Below the pieces are notes generated by a model, which was not told the origin of the DNA, did not search any database, and saw only the letters and a list, made by a program, of their open reading frames with translations. A stretch of DNA of 64,000 nucleotides from Xiheicaenibacterium sp046351325 (GTDB taxonomy: Bacteria; Myxococcota_A; Polyangia; Polyangiales; Polyangiaceae), in the NCBI GenBank assembly GCA_046351325.1, contig JAXLYR010000001.1, forward strand, positions 1,116,001 to 1,180,000. The letters are read 5' to 3'. Below, in pieces: positions 1-8,488 of this stretch. The first letter of the stretch is position 1; each line of letters starts with the position of its first letter. The translations under genes were made by a program, and so were the position numbers.

Positions 1-915
1 CTCGCGAAAGGCGCCGTGGCCGATCTCTTTGCGCAGATCGCGGTTCGTCGCGGCGACGAGCCGGACATCGACCTTCATCGTCTTGATGCCGCCGACCCGT
101 TCGAACTCGCTCTCCTGCAGGACGCGCAGGAGCTTTACCTGCATATCGACGGGCAGCTCGCCGATCTCGTCGAGGAAGAGCGTGCCGCTCGAGGCGAGCT
201 CGAAGCGCCCAGGCTTGGACGCGACCGCCCCCGTGAACGCGCCGCGCTCGTAGCCGAAGAGCTCCGCCTCCATCAGGTCCTTGGGGATGGCCGCGCAGTT
301 GACCTTGATGAAGGGGCCGTCGCGACGCGATGAGTTCTCGTGGAGCGCGCGAGCGACCAGCTCCTTGCCGGTGCCGCTCTCTCCCGTCACGAGCACCGTC
401 GTCGGCGTGTCGGCGACGCGCTCGAGGATGTCGTAGATCCCGAGGATCGGCTGGCTCTGACCGATGATCCCGAAGCGCGCTTTGCTCTCTTCTTTTTCGT
501 GCGTGGGCTCTAGCCGCGTCGCATCGGCGCTCGCGAGCTCACGCGTGCGCAGCGCCTTCCTGACGACGATCCGGACCTCGTCCTGATCGAAGGGCTTCGT
601 CAGATAGTCGAACGCCCCAGTCTTCAGCGCCTCGACCGCGGTCTCCACCGTCCCGTGCGCCGTGATCATGATGACCGGCCGCGACGGGTCGTCGCGCAGC
701 GCCGCGCGGAGCAGATCCATTCCGTCGAGCTTCGGCATTCGGAGGTCGGTGATGACCAGATCGATGTGGTGCTCGCGGAGCACCGCCAGCGCGACTTCAC
801 CGTCCTCCGCCGCGTGAACGTCATATCCGTCGCGGGTCAACTGGGCGACGAGCACCCTTCGTAGATTCGCTTCGTCGTCGACGACGAGGATCTGTTTTCG
901 CTCAGGCGGAATCAC
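1..915 (-). CDS. NtrC-family sigma-54 response regulator (5' part, runs off window)
   Basis: Activator of sigma-54 RNA polymerase, phosphorylated by a partner histidine kinase. Reading from GTG at 915, residues 1-120 are a receiver domain with the acidic pair D13/D14, phospho-acceptor D57 (DLVITDLRMPK) and K107 (LTKPF). Residues 150-305 begin the AAA+ domain, with Walker A GESGTGKE at 178-185, the sigma-54-contacting loop GAFTGA at 225-230 and Walker B LFLDEI at 246-251. The rest of the AAA+ domain and the expected Fis-type helix-turn-helix lie outside the window. An ATG two bases further upstream hits a stop at once, so GTG is preferred. A 16-bp palindrome lies just upstream. No kinase partner is visible. 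Confidence 0.93.
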   Translation of the reverse strand, partial: MIPPERKQILVVDDEANLRRVLVAQLTRDGYDVHAAEDGEVALAVLREHHIDLVITDLRMPKLDGMDLLRAALRDDPSRPVIMITAHGTVETAVEALKTGAFDYLTKPFDQDEVRIVVRKALRTRELASADATRLEPTHEKEESKARFGIIGQSQPILGIYDILERVADTPTTVLVTGESGTGKELVARALHENSSRRDGPFIKVNCAAIPKDLMEAELFGYERGAFTGAVASKPGRFELASSGTLFLDEIGELPVDMQVKLLRVLQESEFERVGGIKTMKVDVRLVAATNRDLRKEIGHGAFRE

Positions 916-936
916 GCATCGGAGCCTATCACACGG

Positions 937-952
937 GTCACGAACTCGTGAC
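937..952. promoter_or_regulatory. 16-bp palindrome between divergent genes
   Basis: GTCACGA-AC-TCGTGAC has perfect 7-bp arms around a 2-bp centre. It lies between the NtrC-like gene (start 915, minus) and the TPR protein gene (start about 984, plus), where a dimeric regulator could control both. No regulator is identified; the operator role is inferred from symmetry and position. Confidence 0.4.
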
Positions 953-983
953 GAGAGGGCTCCCCTTGTGCCATCATCACGCC

Positions 984-2012
984 GTGAACGTCGCCGCTCG
1001 CGCCCTCTCGGCTCTTCGAACGAATCATCCCCAGAACCGATTAGCCAATAGCAGTCTGGCTACCGGTCTTTCGCTGCGTAGGGTCGTCGGCGCGACCGCG
1101 ATTGGACTGGCCAGCGTGTTGGGCGGATTGACCATTACGACGCCGGCTGCAGCGGACCCCGATGCGGCCGCTGCGGCGCCCGCGGAGGAGACTCCCGCCT
1201 ACGTCCCGCCGAAGGGGGTCCCCGATCGGATCGGCCAGACCAAGTTCCAATATCCAGTCTGCGACCAGTCGAAGCTCTCCGCCGAGCAGAAGCAAGCCAA
1301 CACGGACGCGGCGAAGAACGCGCACCAGGCTGCGCTCAAAGCTTATGAGGACAAAGACTGGGAGAAGGCGGCGCGTCTCTGGACAGAGGCTTACTCCTTC
1401 GACTGTTCGCGTCCGCGCGTATTCCTGAATATCGGGGACGCCTTCGAGCGCGCCGGCCACGCCCACGCGGCAGTCGCCATGTACCTCCTCTTGAAGGAGC
1501 GCGTGGCTCCGTCCGATCTCCCCGAGGGCGTCGACCTCGACGAGAAGCTCGAGCGCTTGATGGCCATCGTCCGAAAAGAGGATGCCATCGAGGCCGAGGA
1601 GATCGCGCGCCGCGCCGCCGAGGCCGACAAGGGCCCAATGGTGAAGCCGCTCGGCGTCGCGCCGTGGGTCGTCGTCGGCGTGGGCGCTGCGGTCATCGTC
1701 GCCGGTGCGGTCCTCGTTCCTTACGGGCTTATCCAGGCAGGCGACGCCGCCGATCGCTGCGGCGACCCTGCGGCCCGCACCTTCTGCCCCCAGGAGGCCG
1801 TCGACGACGGTGAGGCCGGTGAGCTCATGAGCCAGATTGGCCAGGGCCTTCTCTACGGTGGTGCAGGCATCGCGGCGCTCGGCATCGTGCTCGAGTTTGC
1901 AGCCAATACGCCTCGCTACGAGGAAAAGGCCAAGCCCCCTGCACCGAACATGCAGGTCTATCCGATCATCGGGCCAGGCACCTACGCGCTCTCGTGGTCG
2001 GGCACGTTCTGA
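984..2012 (+). CDS. TPR-containing envelope protein with C-terminal membrane segments
   Basis: Not a named family. A hydrophobic export signal (VVGATAIGLASVLGG, ending TTPAAADP) follows an N-terminal stretch of about 40 residues. The mature part opens with an Ala/Pro linker, then a helical TPR-like block in the pattern ALKAYEDKDWEKAARLWTEAY...PRVFLNIGDAFERAGHAHAAVAMYLLL, a charged helix (EAEEIARRAAEA) and two hydrophobic segments near the C terminus. Such TPR proteins are common in Myxococcota envelopes, often as scaffolds. The start is uncertain: GTG at 948 would overlap the palindrome, GTG at 984 is used here, and a start nearer the signal is possible. An open frame of similar length on the opposite strand looks like a shadow, because this strand carries the signal and TPR pattern. 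Confidence 0.75.
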   Translation: MNVAARALSALRTNHPQNRLANSSLATGLSLRRVVGATAIGLASVLGGLTITTPAAADPDAAAAAPAEETPAYVPPKGVPDRIGQTKFQYPVCDQSKLSAEQKQANTDAAKNAHQAALKAYEDKDWEKAARLWTEAYSFDCSRPRVFLNIGDAFERAGHAHAAVAMYLLLKERVAPSDLPEGVDLDEKLERLMAIVRKEDAIEAEEIARRAAEADKGPMVKPLGVAPWVVVGVGAAVIVAGAVLVPYGLIQAGDAADRCGDPAARTFCPQEAVDDGEAGELMSQIGQGLLYGGAGIAALGIVLEFAANTPRYEEKAKPPAPNMQVYPIIGPGTYALSWSGTF

Positions 2013-2034
2013 ATTCCCACGTGCCAACCTTATT

Positions 2035-2103
2035 CGCTTCACGAAAAAGACATGGCCCGCAGAGCGAACGGGGCCCCAACCCCGTTCGGGATTCACCCAG
2101 ACT
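2035..2103. repeat. Intergenic hairpin repeat, copy A
   Basis: The core is a 9-bp hairpin, CGAACGGGG (2065-2073), loop CCCCAA, CCCCGTTCG (2080-2088). It is preceded by CTTCACGAAAAAGACATGGCCCGCAG-like sequence. The reverse complement matches about 66 bp of copy B (10984-11100) with only a few differences. It lies between the TPR protein and the thioredoxin-like lipoprotein, just ahead of the latter's start. No transposase is attached. Confidence 0.75.
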
Positions 2104-2106
2104 CCA

Positions 2107-2607
2107 GTGTTGCGCGTGTCTCTGAGGTCTCTCGCGATTGGCGCTTTGCTCCTCGCGGCGTGCAGTGATCAGGGCGCTGAGCCCGAGCCTCGACCCGCCC
2201 AATCGACCTCGGCGCGCGCCCAGGGCCCGAAGCCCGAGTTCGTGCCAGTGCCCGCGGGCGTGACTGGCAAAACCTGGATTCAGTCGGAGCTCGCGCGGGC
2301 CGACCGCGACGGCGTGAAGCTCGTCGTGTACGTCGGCGCGACGTGGTGTGAGCCGTGCAAAGCCTTCCACGAGGCCCTCGCGTCGGGCGCCCTCGACCAG
2401 AAGCTCGCTGGCGTGCGCTTCCTCGACTTCGATTTGGAGTCTCACGCAGCTGCCCTCCAAGACGCCGAGTGTCAGTCGAAGCTGATTCCCCTGTTCGCGC
2501 GCCCGACCACGGATGGCACCTGTGGCGCGCAACGCACCGAGGGTGGCATCAAAGGCAGCGGCGCCGTCGACTACATGTTGCCCCACCTGCTTGGAATTCT
2601 GCGCTAG
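2107..2607 (+). CDS. Thioredoxin-like lipoprotein
   Basis: Probable envelope thiol-disulfide protein of 166 residues. The signal peptide RSLAIGALLLAAC ends in a lipobox with lipidated Cys19. After a Pro-rich linker comes a thioredoxin-fold core with VYVGATWCEPCKAFHEAL, where C81-E-P-C84 is the redox CxxC. The DFDLESH strand and the C-terminal GIKGSGAVDYML stretch fit the rest of the fold, although the usual cis-Pro motif is not obvious. The start is GTG 2107, TTG 2110 or GTG 2116; none has a clear Shine-Dalgarno. The frame stays open into the previous gene, but the upstream residues do not look coding. Substrates are unknown. Confidence 0.8.
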   Translation: MLRVSLRSLAIGALLLAACSDQGAEPEPRPAQSTSARAQGPKPEFVPVPAGVTGKTWIQSELARADRDGVKLVVYVGATWCEPCKAFHEALASGALDQKLAGVRFLDFDLESHAAALQDAECQSKLIPLFARPTTDGTCGAQRTEGGIKGSGAVDYMLPHLLGILR

Positions 2608-2642
2608 CCACGTGGATCGGGGGCTGCTAGTCCGCTATCGAC

Positions 2643-3365
2643 GTGAGCCTCCACGACTTCTTCAGCGACGAGAGCAAAGCGGCAATCCGCAAAGCGGTCG
2701 CCGACGCGGAGCGCGCGACCAGCGCTGAGATCGCTGTGCGCGTGGAGCGCAGCTCCGGTGATTATCGGCGCGCAGATTACCTCGGCGGCGTCGCGGTCGC
2801 GTTCCTCGTGCTCTGCTTCTGGCTCTATTCTTCTACCGACTTCGAATACACCTATTTCCCCCTCGAGCTGCTCGGCGCGTTCTTCGTCGGTTACGGTTTG
2901 GTAAGGGGGACTCCCGGTTTGCGGCGCAGCCTCGCGGGTCGCCGCAGCCTCGAGCGCTCGGTCGAGCTCGCGGCGAAGGCCGGGTTCGTGGACTTGGGTG
3001 TTCATCGCACCCGCGGTCGCACTGGGGTGCTCGTGTTCGTGTCGGCGTTCGAGCAGGTCGCCCACGTCGTGTGCGACGTCGGCGTCGACCGCGAGGCGCT
3101 CGGCGGCGCGTTCGCCGACGCGGTGAAGAAGGTCCTGCGCAGCGTCTCGCTCGATCGCGACGTCACGCGGTTCACGTCGGCGATTCGCGAGCTCGGCGCG
3201 GCCCTCGGCACGGCGCTGCCGCGCGCGGACGACGACGAGAACGAGCTCCCCGACGGCCCGACGACGTCCGACGAGGACAGCTCCGACGAAGACGACGAGG
3301 ACGAAGACGACTCTCCCGATTCGGATGCTCCGCAATCGAACCCGCGCCGCGGAGGCCGCTCGTGA
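2643..3365 (+). CDS. TPM-domain membrane protein
   Basis: A 240-residue protein of the TPM (YgcG-like) class. The start of the domain (FFSDESKAAIRKAVADAERATSAEIAVRV) is interrupted by two hydrophobic segments around residues 50-85 (VAVAFLVLCFWLYSS and LLGAFFVGYGLV). The second half of the domain follows with RTGVLVFVSAFEQVAHVVCDVGVD and AVKKVLRSVSLD. The C-terminal 45 residues are highly acidic (SSDEDDEDEDDS). TPM domains are often membrane-associated and linked to photosystem repair or protein quality control; the role here is unknown. The stop overlaps the GTG start of the Tim44-like gene, so the two are translationally coupled. Confidence 0.85.
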   Translation: MSLHDFFSDESKAAIRKAVADAERATSAEIAVRVERSSGDYRRADYLGGVAVAFLVLCFWLYSSTDFEYTYFPLELLGAFFVGYGLVRGTPGLRRSLAGRRSLERSVELAAKAGFVDLGVHRTRGRTGVLVFVSAFEQVAHVVCDVGVDREALGGAFADAVKKVLRSVSLDRDVTRFTSAIRELGAALGTALPRADDDENELPDGPTTSDEDSSDEDDEDEDDSPDSDAPQSNPRRGGRS

Positions 3366-4984
3366 TCCGAAGTCGACATATCGGCATAGCGGCGCTCGTC
3401 ATCGCGTCGTTCTCGATGGCGCCGGCGGTGGCCGAGCTCCAGCTCGTGGACGCTCGGCCCGGTGGCGGCCAGTCGTTCGGCGGCAGCTCGCGGGGCAGCA
3501 GCGGCAGCGGCAGCGGTAGTGGCAGCAGCGGCTCGCGCAGCGGCGGCGGCTCCTCCCGCTCCGATTACGGGTCTTCGGGTCGGTCGAGCAGCCCATCGAC
3601 CCCTTATGGCTCGGGGGGCGGTTCTTCGGGGGGCGGCGGCGGAGAGAGCTTCGTGCTCGTATTCGGCGCTGCAGTCGTCTTCATCGTCCTTTGGGTCCTC
3701 GTGTCCAACGGCGTCCTTTGGACGCGCACCCAAGGGGAAGAGCCGTGGCAGTCGTCGGTCCCCGAGCCGGAGCGCACGTCGGCCCCGCCCCAACCCAAGA
3801 AGCCCAAGGCGAAGAAGCCGCGGACCTCCATCAAGAAGGCGATCGCGTCCGTCGGGGGTCGGGACCACGACTTCTCCGACGTGGTCTTCGAGGACTTCCT
3901 CTACAGCCTCTACGCCGAAGTTCATCGCGCGCGCGGCTCCAAGCGCCTCGAGCAACTACGCCCCTATCTGCGGGCCGGCGTGGAGAAAGCGCTCGAGGCC
4001 CACACCGTCGAGGAAGTCCGCGACATCATCATCGGCTCGATGCGCATCACGCAGGTGACCGTCGACACGCACCGCCGCGTGCAGGTGGTGGTGACGTTCA
4101 CGACCAATTACACCGAGCGCCATCAGGGTCGCGACGCGAGCTACTACGTCGAAGAGCGGTGGCGCCTCTCCCGCAGCGTGGACACACCCTCTCGTAAACC
4201 GGAGAGCGCGCGAGTCATCGGCTGTCCCAACTGCGGCGCTCCCCTCGAGCGGCAGGTCGCGAGCAAATGCAAATACTGTGGGGTCGTCACGACCGACGGC
4301 GACCACGACTGGCGGGTCGAAGATTGGGAGATCCTCGACAAAGAAGAGCGCGGCCCCATCCTCACGGGCACGACCGAAGAGGTGGGCACCAACGATCCGA
4401 CGATCGTCGCCCCCGACGCGCGCGCCGAGCTCGAGGCCCTGCAGCGCGCCGATCCGAACATGAAGTGGGGCGCCTTCAGCCAGCGCATCGAGCTCGTCTT
4501 CACGACCTTCCACGAGGCCTGGTCGACTCAGGATCTCACGCCCGTCCGCCCCCTCCTCAGCGACGCGCTCTACGACACCCAGCGCTATTGGGTAGAGACC
4601 TACCGCGCGCAGGGACTCCAGAACAAGACCGAAGAGCGAGAGCTCCAATCCATCCAGCTCTCCCGGGTCACGCGCGACAAATACTATGACGCCGTCACAG
4701 TTCGAGTCTTCGCGTCTTGCATCGACTACACCGTCGACAAGCAGGGCAAGGTCGTCGGCGGCGACCGCGAGACGCCTCGCCTCTACTCCGAATATTGGAC
4801 GCTCATCCGCGCCGCGGGGAAGGTCGGGGTGCCCCGCTCCGAACCTGGTTGTCCCAACTGCGGCGCCCCGGCCGAGTCGATCAACCAGGCCGGCACCTGC
4901 AAGAGCTGCAAGGCCGAGATCACCCGCGGACAGTTCGATTGGGTGCTCTCCCGCATCGAGCAGGACGAGGTCTACCGCCTATAA
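3362..4984 (+). CDS. Tim44-like/zinc-ribbon membrane protein
   Basis: A 540-residue partner of the TPM protein. GTG 3362 gives a clean signal (IGIAALVIASFSMAPAVAE), then a Gly/Ser-rich linker of about 60 residues and a membrane segment at about 97-117 (FVLVFGAAVVFIVLWVLVS). Two Tim44-like units follow (about 170-280 and 360-480), recognisable from DFLYSLYAEVHRARGS...ITQVTVDTHRRVQVVVTFTTNY and TTFHEAWSTQDLTPVRPLLSDALYDTQRYW. Each is followed by a four-Cys zinc ribbon (CPNCGAP...CKYCG and CPNCGAP...CKSC). TPM and Tim44/zinc-ribbon pairs suggest a membrane complex, function unproven. The 3' end overlaps the convergent radical SAM gene by 6 bp. Confidence 0.85.
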   Translation: MIRSRHIGIAALVIASFSMAPAVAELQLVDARPGGGQSFGGSSRGSSGSGSGSGSSGSRSGGGSSRSDYGSSGRSSSPSTPYGSGGGSSGGGGGESFVLVFGAAVVFIVLWVLVSNGVLWTRTQGEEPWQSSVPEPERTSAPPQPKKPKAKKPRTSIKKAIASVGGRDHDFSDVVFEDFLYSLYAEVHRARGSKRLEQLRPYLRAGVEKALEAHTVEEVRDIIIGSMRITQVTVDTHRRVQVVVTFTTNYTERHQGRDASYYVEERWRLSRSVDTPSRKPESARVIGCPNCGAPLERQVASKCKYCGVVTTDGDHDWRVEDWEILDKEERGPILTGTTEEVGTNDPTIVAPDARAELEALQRADPNMKWGAFSQRIELVFTTFHEAWSTQDLTPVRPLLSDALYDTQRYWVETYRAQGLQNKTEERELQSIQLSRVTRDKYYDAVTVRVFASCIDYTVDKQGKVVGGDRETPRLYSEYWTLIRAAGKVGVPRSEPGCPNCGAPAESINQAGTCKSCKAEITRGQFDWVLSRIEQDEVYRL

Positions 4985-6202
4985 CGGCGTATCTTCGAGC
5001 ACGAGCTCGAAGCGCCCGTAGTCGTAGGGAGCGTTGGGCGCGGGCGCGACGTGGACGAGGCGCTCGCGCTGCCCGCGTCGCGCGAGGACCTTCACTCGGT
5101 GATAGCAAAAGGGGTAATTGCCGCGGCGCCCCAGCGTCGTGTGCGCCGTCCACGCGCAGCCCGCACCGCACACAGGCCCGAAGTGGCAAGTCTCGCAGAA
5201 GCCCCAGAGCTCGCTCGCGGTCGCTTCTCGCCGAAAGCGCAAGGCCGCGTCGTCTCGCCAAATGGTCGCGAGCGGCGTGTCGCGGACGCTGGCCCCGGCG
5301 AACGGCACAGTCGGCAGCGACGGGCAGCCCTTCACGTGGCCGTCGGACTCGATGCCGATCGAATAGATACCGGCCTTGCACCCCGACCAATGGACCTCGG
5401 CGCCCCCGGGGCGAGACCGGAGCAGCGTCTCGTGTGGCCCGAAGTAACCGAGGTTATTTCCACAGAAGACGTCGAACATCGGCAGCCCGTCGTTCGCGAG
5501 CGAGTGTCGCTCGGCGGCGCGCTCCTGAATGGCAGCGAGCGCGTCGAGGATGGATACAACCATGTAAGGCTCCACGATCCACTCCGGGTGATCGGCCGCG
5601 CGCCCCATCGGCACCGTCAGCTGGACTTGCCAGGATCGAACCCCGAGCCCGTAGAAGACCTCGAACATCTCGTCCAAGAGGTCCATGTTGAGCCTGTTGA
5701 TTTGGCTGTTCGTCGTGACGCCGAGCCCCGCTCGCCGCGCCGCCGAGACAGCCGCGATCGCCGCGGCGTGACTGCCCAAGTTGCCGCGCAGCCGATCGTG
5801 CACGCGCGCCGGGCCGTCGATCGAGACGCCTATTTGGGATAGCCCCGCAGCCGCGAGCGCCCTCGCTCGCTCCTCGGTGAGGGCGCGACCCCCAGTCTGC
5901 ATGACGACGCGCAGCCCCTTCGACGCGAGCCGCTCGACGATGATCGCGAGATCGGGTCGCAAATAGGCCTCTCCGCCGATGAGCACGACCTCTCGACACC
6001 CGAGCTCCGCGAGCTCTCCGGCGACGCGCAGCGCCTCTTCGGTGTCGAGCTCGCTCCAGCGACTCGAGCCCTCGCGCGGCGCCGGCCCCGCGCGAGACCC
6101 GCAGTGCGCACACGGCTGATCGCAGCGGAGCGTGAGCTCCCAAACAGCATAGACGGGCCGCGGCTCGCGGTCGGTCTCTCGAATGGCGCGGACGTGGTCC
6201 AC
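4979..6202 (-). CDS. Radical SAM/SPASM enzyme
   Basis: A 407-residue radical SAM protein. The N-terminal core has the [4Fe-4S] motif CX3CX2C (LRCDQPCAHCGS, near residue 27), the GGE-like strand VVLIGGEAYLRPDL and SIDG. The C-terminal SPASM region has cysteines that would bind auxiliary clusters: SGCKAGIYSIGIESDGHVKGCPS, then CETCHFGPVCGAGC and a late FCYH. SPASM enzymes mostly modify ribosomal peptides or mature other enzymes. The start is GTG. A small Cys-containing protein begins about 50 bp away on the other strand and is a candidate substrate or co-regulated partner. Which SPASM subfamily it belongs to cannot be told from sequence alone. Confidence 0.93.
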   Translation of the reverse strand: MDHVRAIRETDREPRPVYAVWELTLRCDQPCAHCGSRAGPAPREGSSRWSELDTEEALRVAGELAELGCREVVLIGGEAYLRPDLAIIVERLASKGLRVVMQTGGRALTEERARALAAAGLSQIGVSIDGPARVHDRLRGNLGSHAAAIAAVSAARRAGLGVTTNSQINRLNMDLLDEMFEVFYGLGVRSWQVQLTVPMGRAADHPEWIVEPYMVVSILDALAAIQERAAERHSLANDGLPMFDVFCGNNLGYFGPHETLLRSRPGGAEVHWSGCKAGIYSIGIESDGHVKGCPSLPTVPFAGASVRDTPLATIWRDDAALRFRREATASELWGFCETCHFGPVCGAGCAWTAHTTLGRRGNYPFCYHRVKVLARRGQRERLVHVAPAPNAPYDYGRFELVLEDTPL

Positions 6203-6255
6203 AGGGTGGAGCGTACGTGACTTCGAGGTGGGCTCTCCTGTTAAGATGCGGGGCT

Positions 6256-6555
6256 ATGCGCCTCGTCCCGTGTTCGGCTTGTGAGCTCCTCTCCGACGAC
6301 GGGCTGTCGGCCTGTCCGCACTGTGGCGCGCCGCGGGCGCCCGGCCCCTCACGGCGCTCACGCGCAGCGATCGCGCTGGGGCTCGCAGCGTTCGCGGGCA
6401 GCGCGGTCGCGTTCACGCCGGGCTGCGCGTACGGCGGCCCCCCCGACTACACGCCTCCGCAATCCTCGGCGACTGCGTCGGCGACTTCGGATCAAGCGAG
6501 CCCGCCCGCGAGCGCCAGCGCGGCGTCGAGCGCCGCGCCCACGACTTCGAAGTAG
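6256..6555 (+). CDS. Small zinc-ribbon protein with CAYGGPP tail (candidate peptide substrate)
   Basis: A 99-residue protein from ATG 6256. Residues 6-23 hold two CxxC pairs (CSACELLSDDG...CPHCG), a zinc-ribbon pattern. A basic stretch leads into one hydrophobic segment (AAIALGLAAFAGSAVAF), then GCAYGGPPDYTPP and a Ser/Ala-rich tail. It is divergent from the radical SAM/SPASM gene with about 50 bp between starts, so they could share control. It may be a membrane-anchored protein or a precursor modified at Cys or Tyr in the CAYGGPP segment; the second reading is inference only. It converges with the papain-like gene next door (6 bp apart). Confidence 0.65.
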   Translation: MRLVPCSACELLSDDGLSACPHCGAPRAPGPSRRSRAAIALGLAAFAGSAVAFTPGCAYGGPPDYTPPQSSATASATSDQASPPASASAASSAAPTTSK

Positions 6556-6561
6556 CTCCGC

Positions 6562-8478
6562 TTACTTCTCGTCAGGCTCGGCGAGGATCTTGTCCCACGA
6601 GCCGTCGTTCTTCTCGTCGAGCTCGACGGACAGGTTCTTTCCGTCGCCGCCCCAATTGCCGAAATCGATGCCGACCGCCGAGCCAGCGGTCAGGCTCATC
6701 GCGTCGTTTTGGAAGACGTCGACCTTGCCGTTTGCCAGATAGCGGACGACGTCGAGGTCGAAGGCCTCATCACCGCCCTCGTTGGCGACCTTCAGGCGCC
6801 CCGCGCCGACGTCGAGCGCCATATCGATCGCGGCGCCCTTCTTCGCCTTCAGATCGTCGACCATGAAGAGGTAGTCGCTCGCGGCCTCGTCGAGCGCGAG
6901 GCGGACGTCGGGGTGCTCGTCGCCGCCGGGCTCGAACTGGAAAGACCGGCCGTCCGCTGACAGCGACAGCGTGTCGACGGTGTCGTCGGTGAACGAGAGG
7001 TCGGCGAGCACGAGCGAGAGCCCCTGCCCGAACACGGCGATCTTGTCCTTTGGCTTACCCTTCCCGTTGCTGTCGACGTTGATTCGATATTTGCTCGAGG
7101 CCGGGACGAGGAGCACGGCGCCCGGTCGCGGAGCGCCTGGGACATAGGACATCGGTGTCAGGTCACGCGCGCCCGGCAGCGTGTTGACCCGATTACCGTC
7201 CTGACTACCCACTTTGTGGCCCGCGTCGTCCTCGACCACGACGTCGGCGCCGCTCGGCCCGAAGATCCAGCGGGAGTCACCGCTGTCCTGACAGAAGGGG
7301 CATTTGGGTGCTGCGCGCCGATTCTTCAACGGCGTTAGTTGAATCGTGTGCGTCTCGGCGTCGCCCGACCATTTCTCCGGGGCCTCGTTCGGGTTGATGG
7401 CGCCGTGGCCGTAGAGCCAAGTGTTCTTCTTACGGTTGAATTCGAAGTAGCGCGCCACCCCGGGAGAGTTGTTGTCGTAGACGCGCACCCAAACGATGTC
7501 GTTGCCCTTCTCCTCTACTGCATAGGGCACGACCGCGTGACCACCCTGGCCTCGTTGGAAGAAGCCGATGGTGACAGCGTCGTCAGGTTGATTGCTCTTC
7601 AGCCTGGTGATGAGCTCGTCGAGGAGGTCGTTCGGCGTCGAGCGCTCGCGCATCTCGTCGGAGCCCGCGCTCGTCGGGTCGGTGAACTGGTAGGCGAAGT
7701 ACTTGCCAATCAGCTCGCGAACCGGCTCCGTCTTCTCGAGCTCCCAGGCGGACTTTGCGCCGCTTTGATAGCTCGAGGCGTCGAGGACCTTCTCGTAAAT
7801 GAGGAGGGACGAGACGGCCATTCCCTCGCAGATTCCCCCGTCCGCGGACTCGTTGACCTCCGCCATCCATTGGAGGGCGCCTGGCGTGGGCACACAATCG
7901 CCCGATTGGGGATCCGTGGGCGGGGCGGGCATCGGGTCCGGCGCCTGCTCGGAATCGCTCGGCTTCGGACTGGGCAGATCATCGGTGTCGAAATAGATGT
8001 CGGGCTCGCCGTCGCCGTCGAGATCGATGCCCTCGACCTTGCCGAGGGCGTTCGGCTTGGCGTTGCGGCCCCGCGCCTCGCCGTCGTGGGTCGACTCGGG
8101 CTGCGGGCCTTTGTTGCTGCAAACCGCCTCGTCGCCGAACATTTCGCGCGTCGCTTTGAGGGTCAGGATGTGCGGCTCCTTCGAGCCCTCACCCCCGGAG
8201 TTGGGGAAGGCGAAGCCGTCCTTGTTGGCGCGGAATCCATTGTCAGCGACGTAGGTGCCCTCGGGCAGGTCCTCGAGCGAGCGCCCGTCGGGGGCGGCGT
8301 TCGCGCTCGCGCCGAGCGAGGGTTTCGCGGTCGCGCCGACGCTGCTCGACGCCGCGGCGCTCGAGGCCGAGGACTTGGCGGTAGCGGTGCTGGAGCTCGA
8401 GGTCGACGCAGGCTGACTACAGCCCACCGCGAGGAGACTCAGGGTTACGAACTTGCCAATCGAAGAGACCCTCATCAT
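6562..8478 (-). CDS. Papain-like cysteine-peptidase-family lipoprotein, paralogue 1
   Basis: A 638-residue secreted lipoprotein. It has a lipobox at Cys20 (SLLAVGC), a Ser/Ala linker, the segment SLEDLPEGTYVADNGFR, a calcium-loop-like DLDGDGEPD at 152-160 and a peptidase-like core. Candidate catalytic residues are C217 (GGICEGMAVSS), H314 (GGHAVVPYAVE) and D335 or N336 (YDNNSPG), the Cys-His-Asn/Asp order of papain-fold enzymes. A single CxxC (CPFC) and a C-terminal region rich in beta strands and acidic residues follow. The start is the first of two ATGs, behind AGGGGAG that overlaps the previous stop (10 bp gap). It is a full-length homologue of the 8826-10844 product. The substrate is unknown. 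Confidence 0.8.
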   Translation of the reverse strand: MMRVSSIGKFVTLSLLAVGCSQPASTSSSSTATAKSSASSAAASSSVGATAKPSLGASANAAPDGRSLEDLPEGTYVADNGFRANKDGFAFPNSGGEGSKEPHILTLKATREMFGDEAVCSNKGPQPESTHDGEARGRNAKPNALGKVEGIDLDGDGEPDIYFDTDDLPSPKPSDSEQAPDPMPAPPTDPQSGDCVPTPGALQWMAEVNESADGGICEGMAVSSLLIYEKVLDASSYQSGAKSAWELEKTEPVRELIGKYFAYQFTDPTSAGSDEMRERSTPNDLLDELITRLKSNQPDDAVTIGFFQRGQGGHAVVPYAVEEKGNDIVWVRVYDNNSPGVARYFEFNRKKNTWLYGHGAINPNEAPEKWSGDAETHTIQLTPLKNRRAAPKCPFCQDSGDSRWIFGPSGADVVVEDDAGHKVGSQDGNRVNTLPGARDLTPMSYVPGAPRPGAVLLVPASSKYRINVDSNGKGKPKDKIAVFGQGLSLVLADLSFTDDTVDTLSLSADGRSFQFEPGGDEHPDVRLALDEAASDYLFMVDDLKAKKGAAIDMALDVGAGRLKVANEGGDEAFDLDVVRYLANGKVDVFQNDAMSLTAGSAVGIDFGNWGGDGKNLSVELDEKNDGSWDKILAEPDEK

Positions 8479-8488
8479 CGACTCCCCT

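Noticed and set aside
1041..2096. Long open frame on the minus strand opposite the TPR protein gene
   Set aside because: High G+C gives long shadow frames; the plus strand has the signal peptide, TPR pattern and membrane segments, and the minus-strand residues are Arg/Gly/Leu-rich with no domain.
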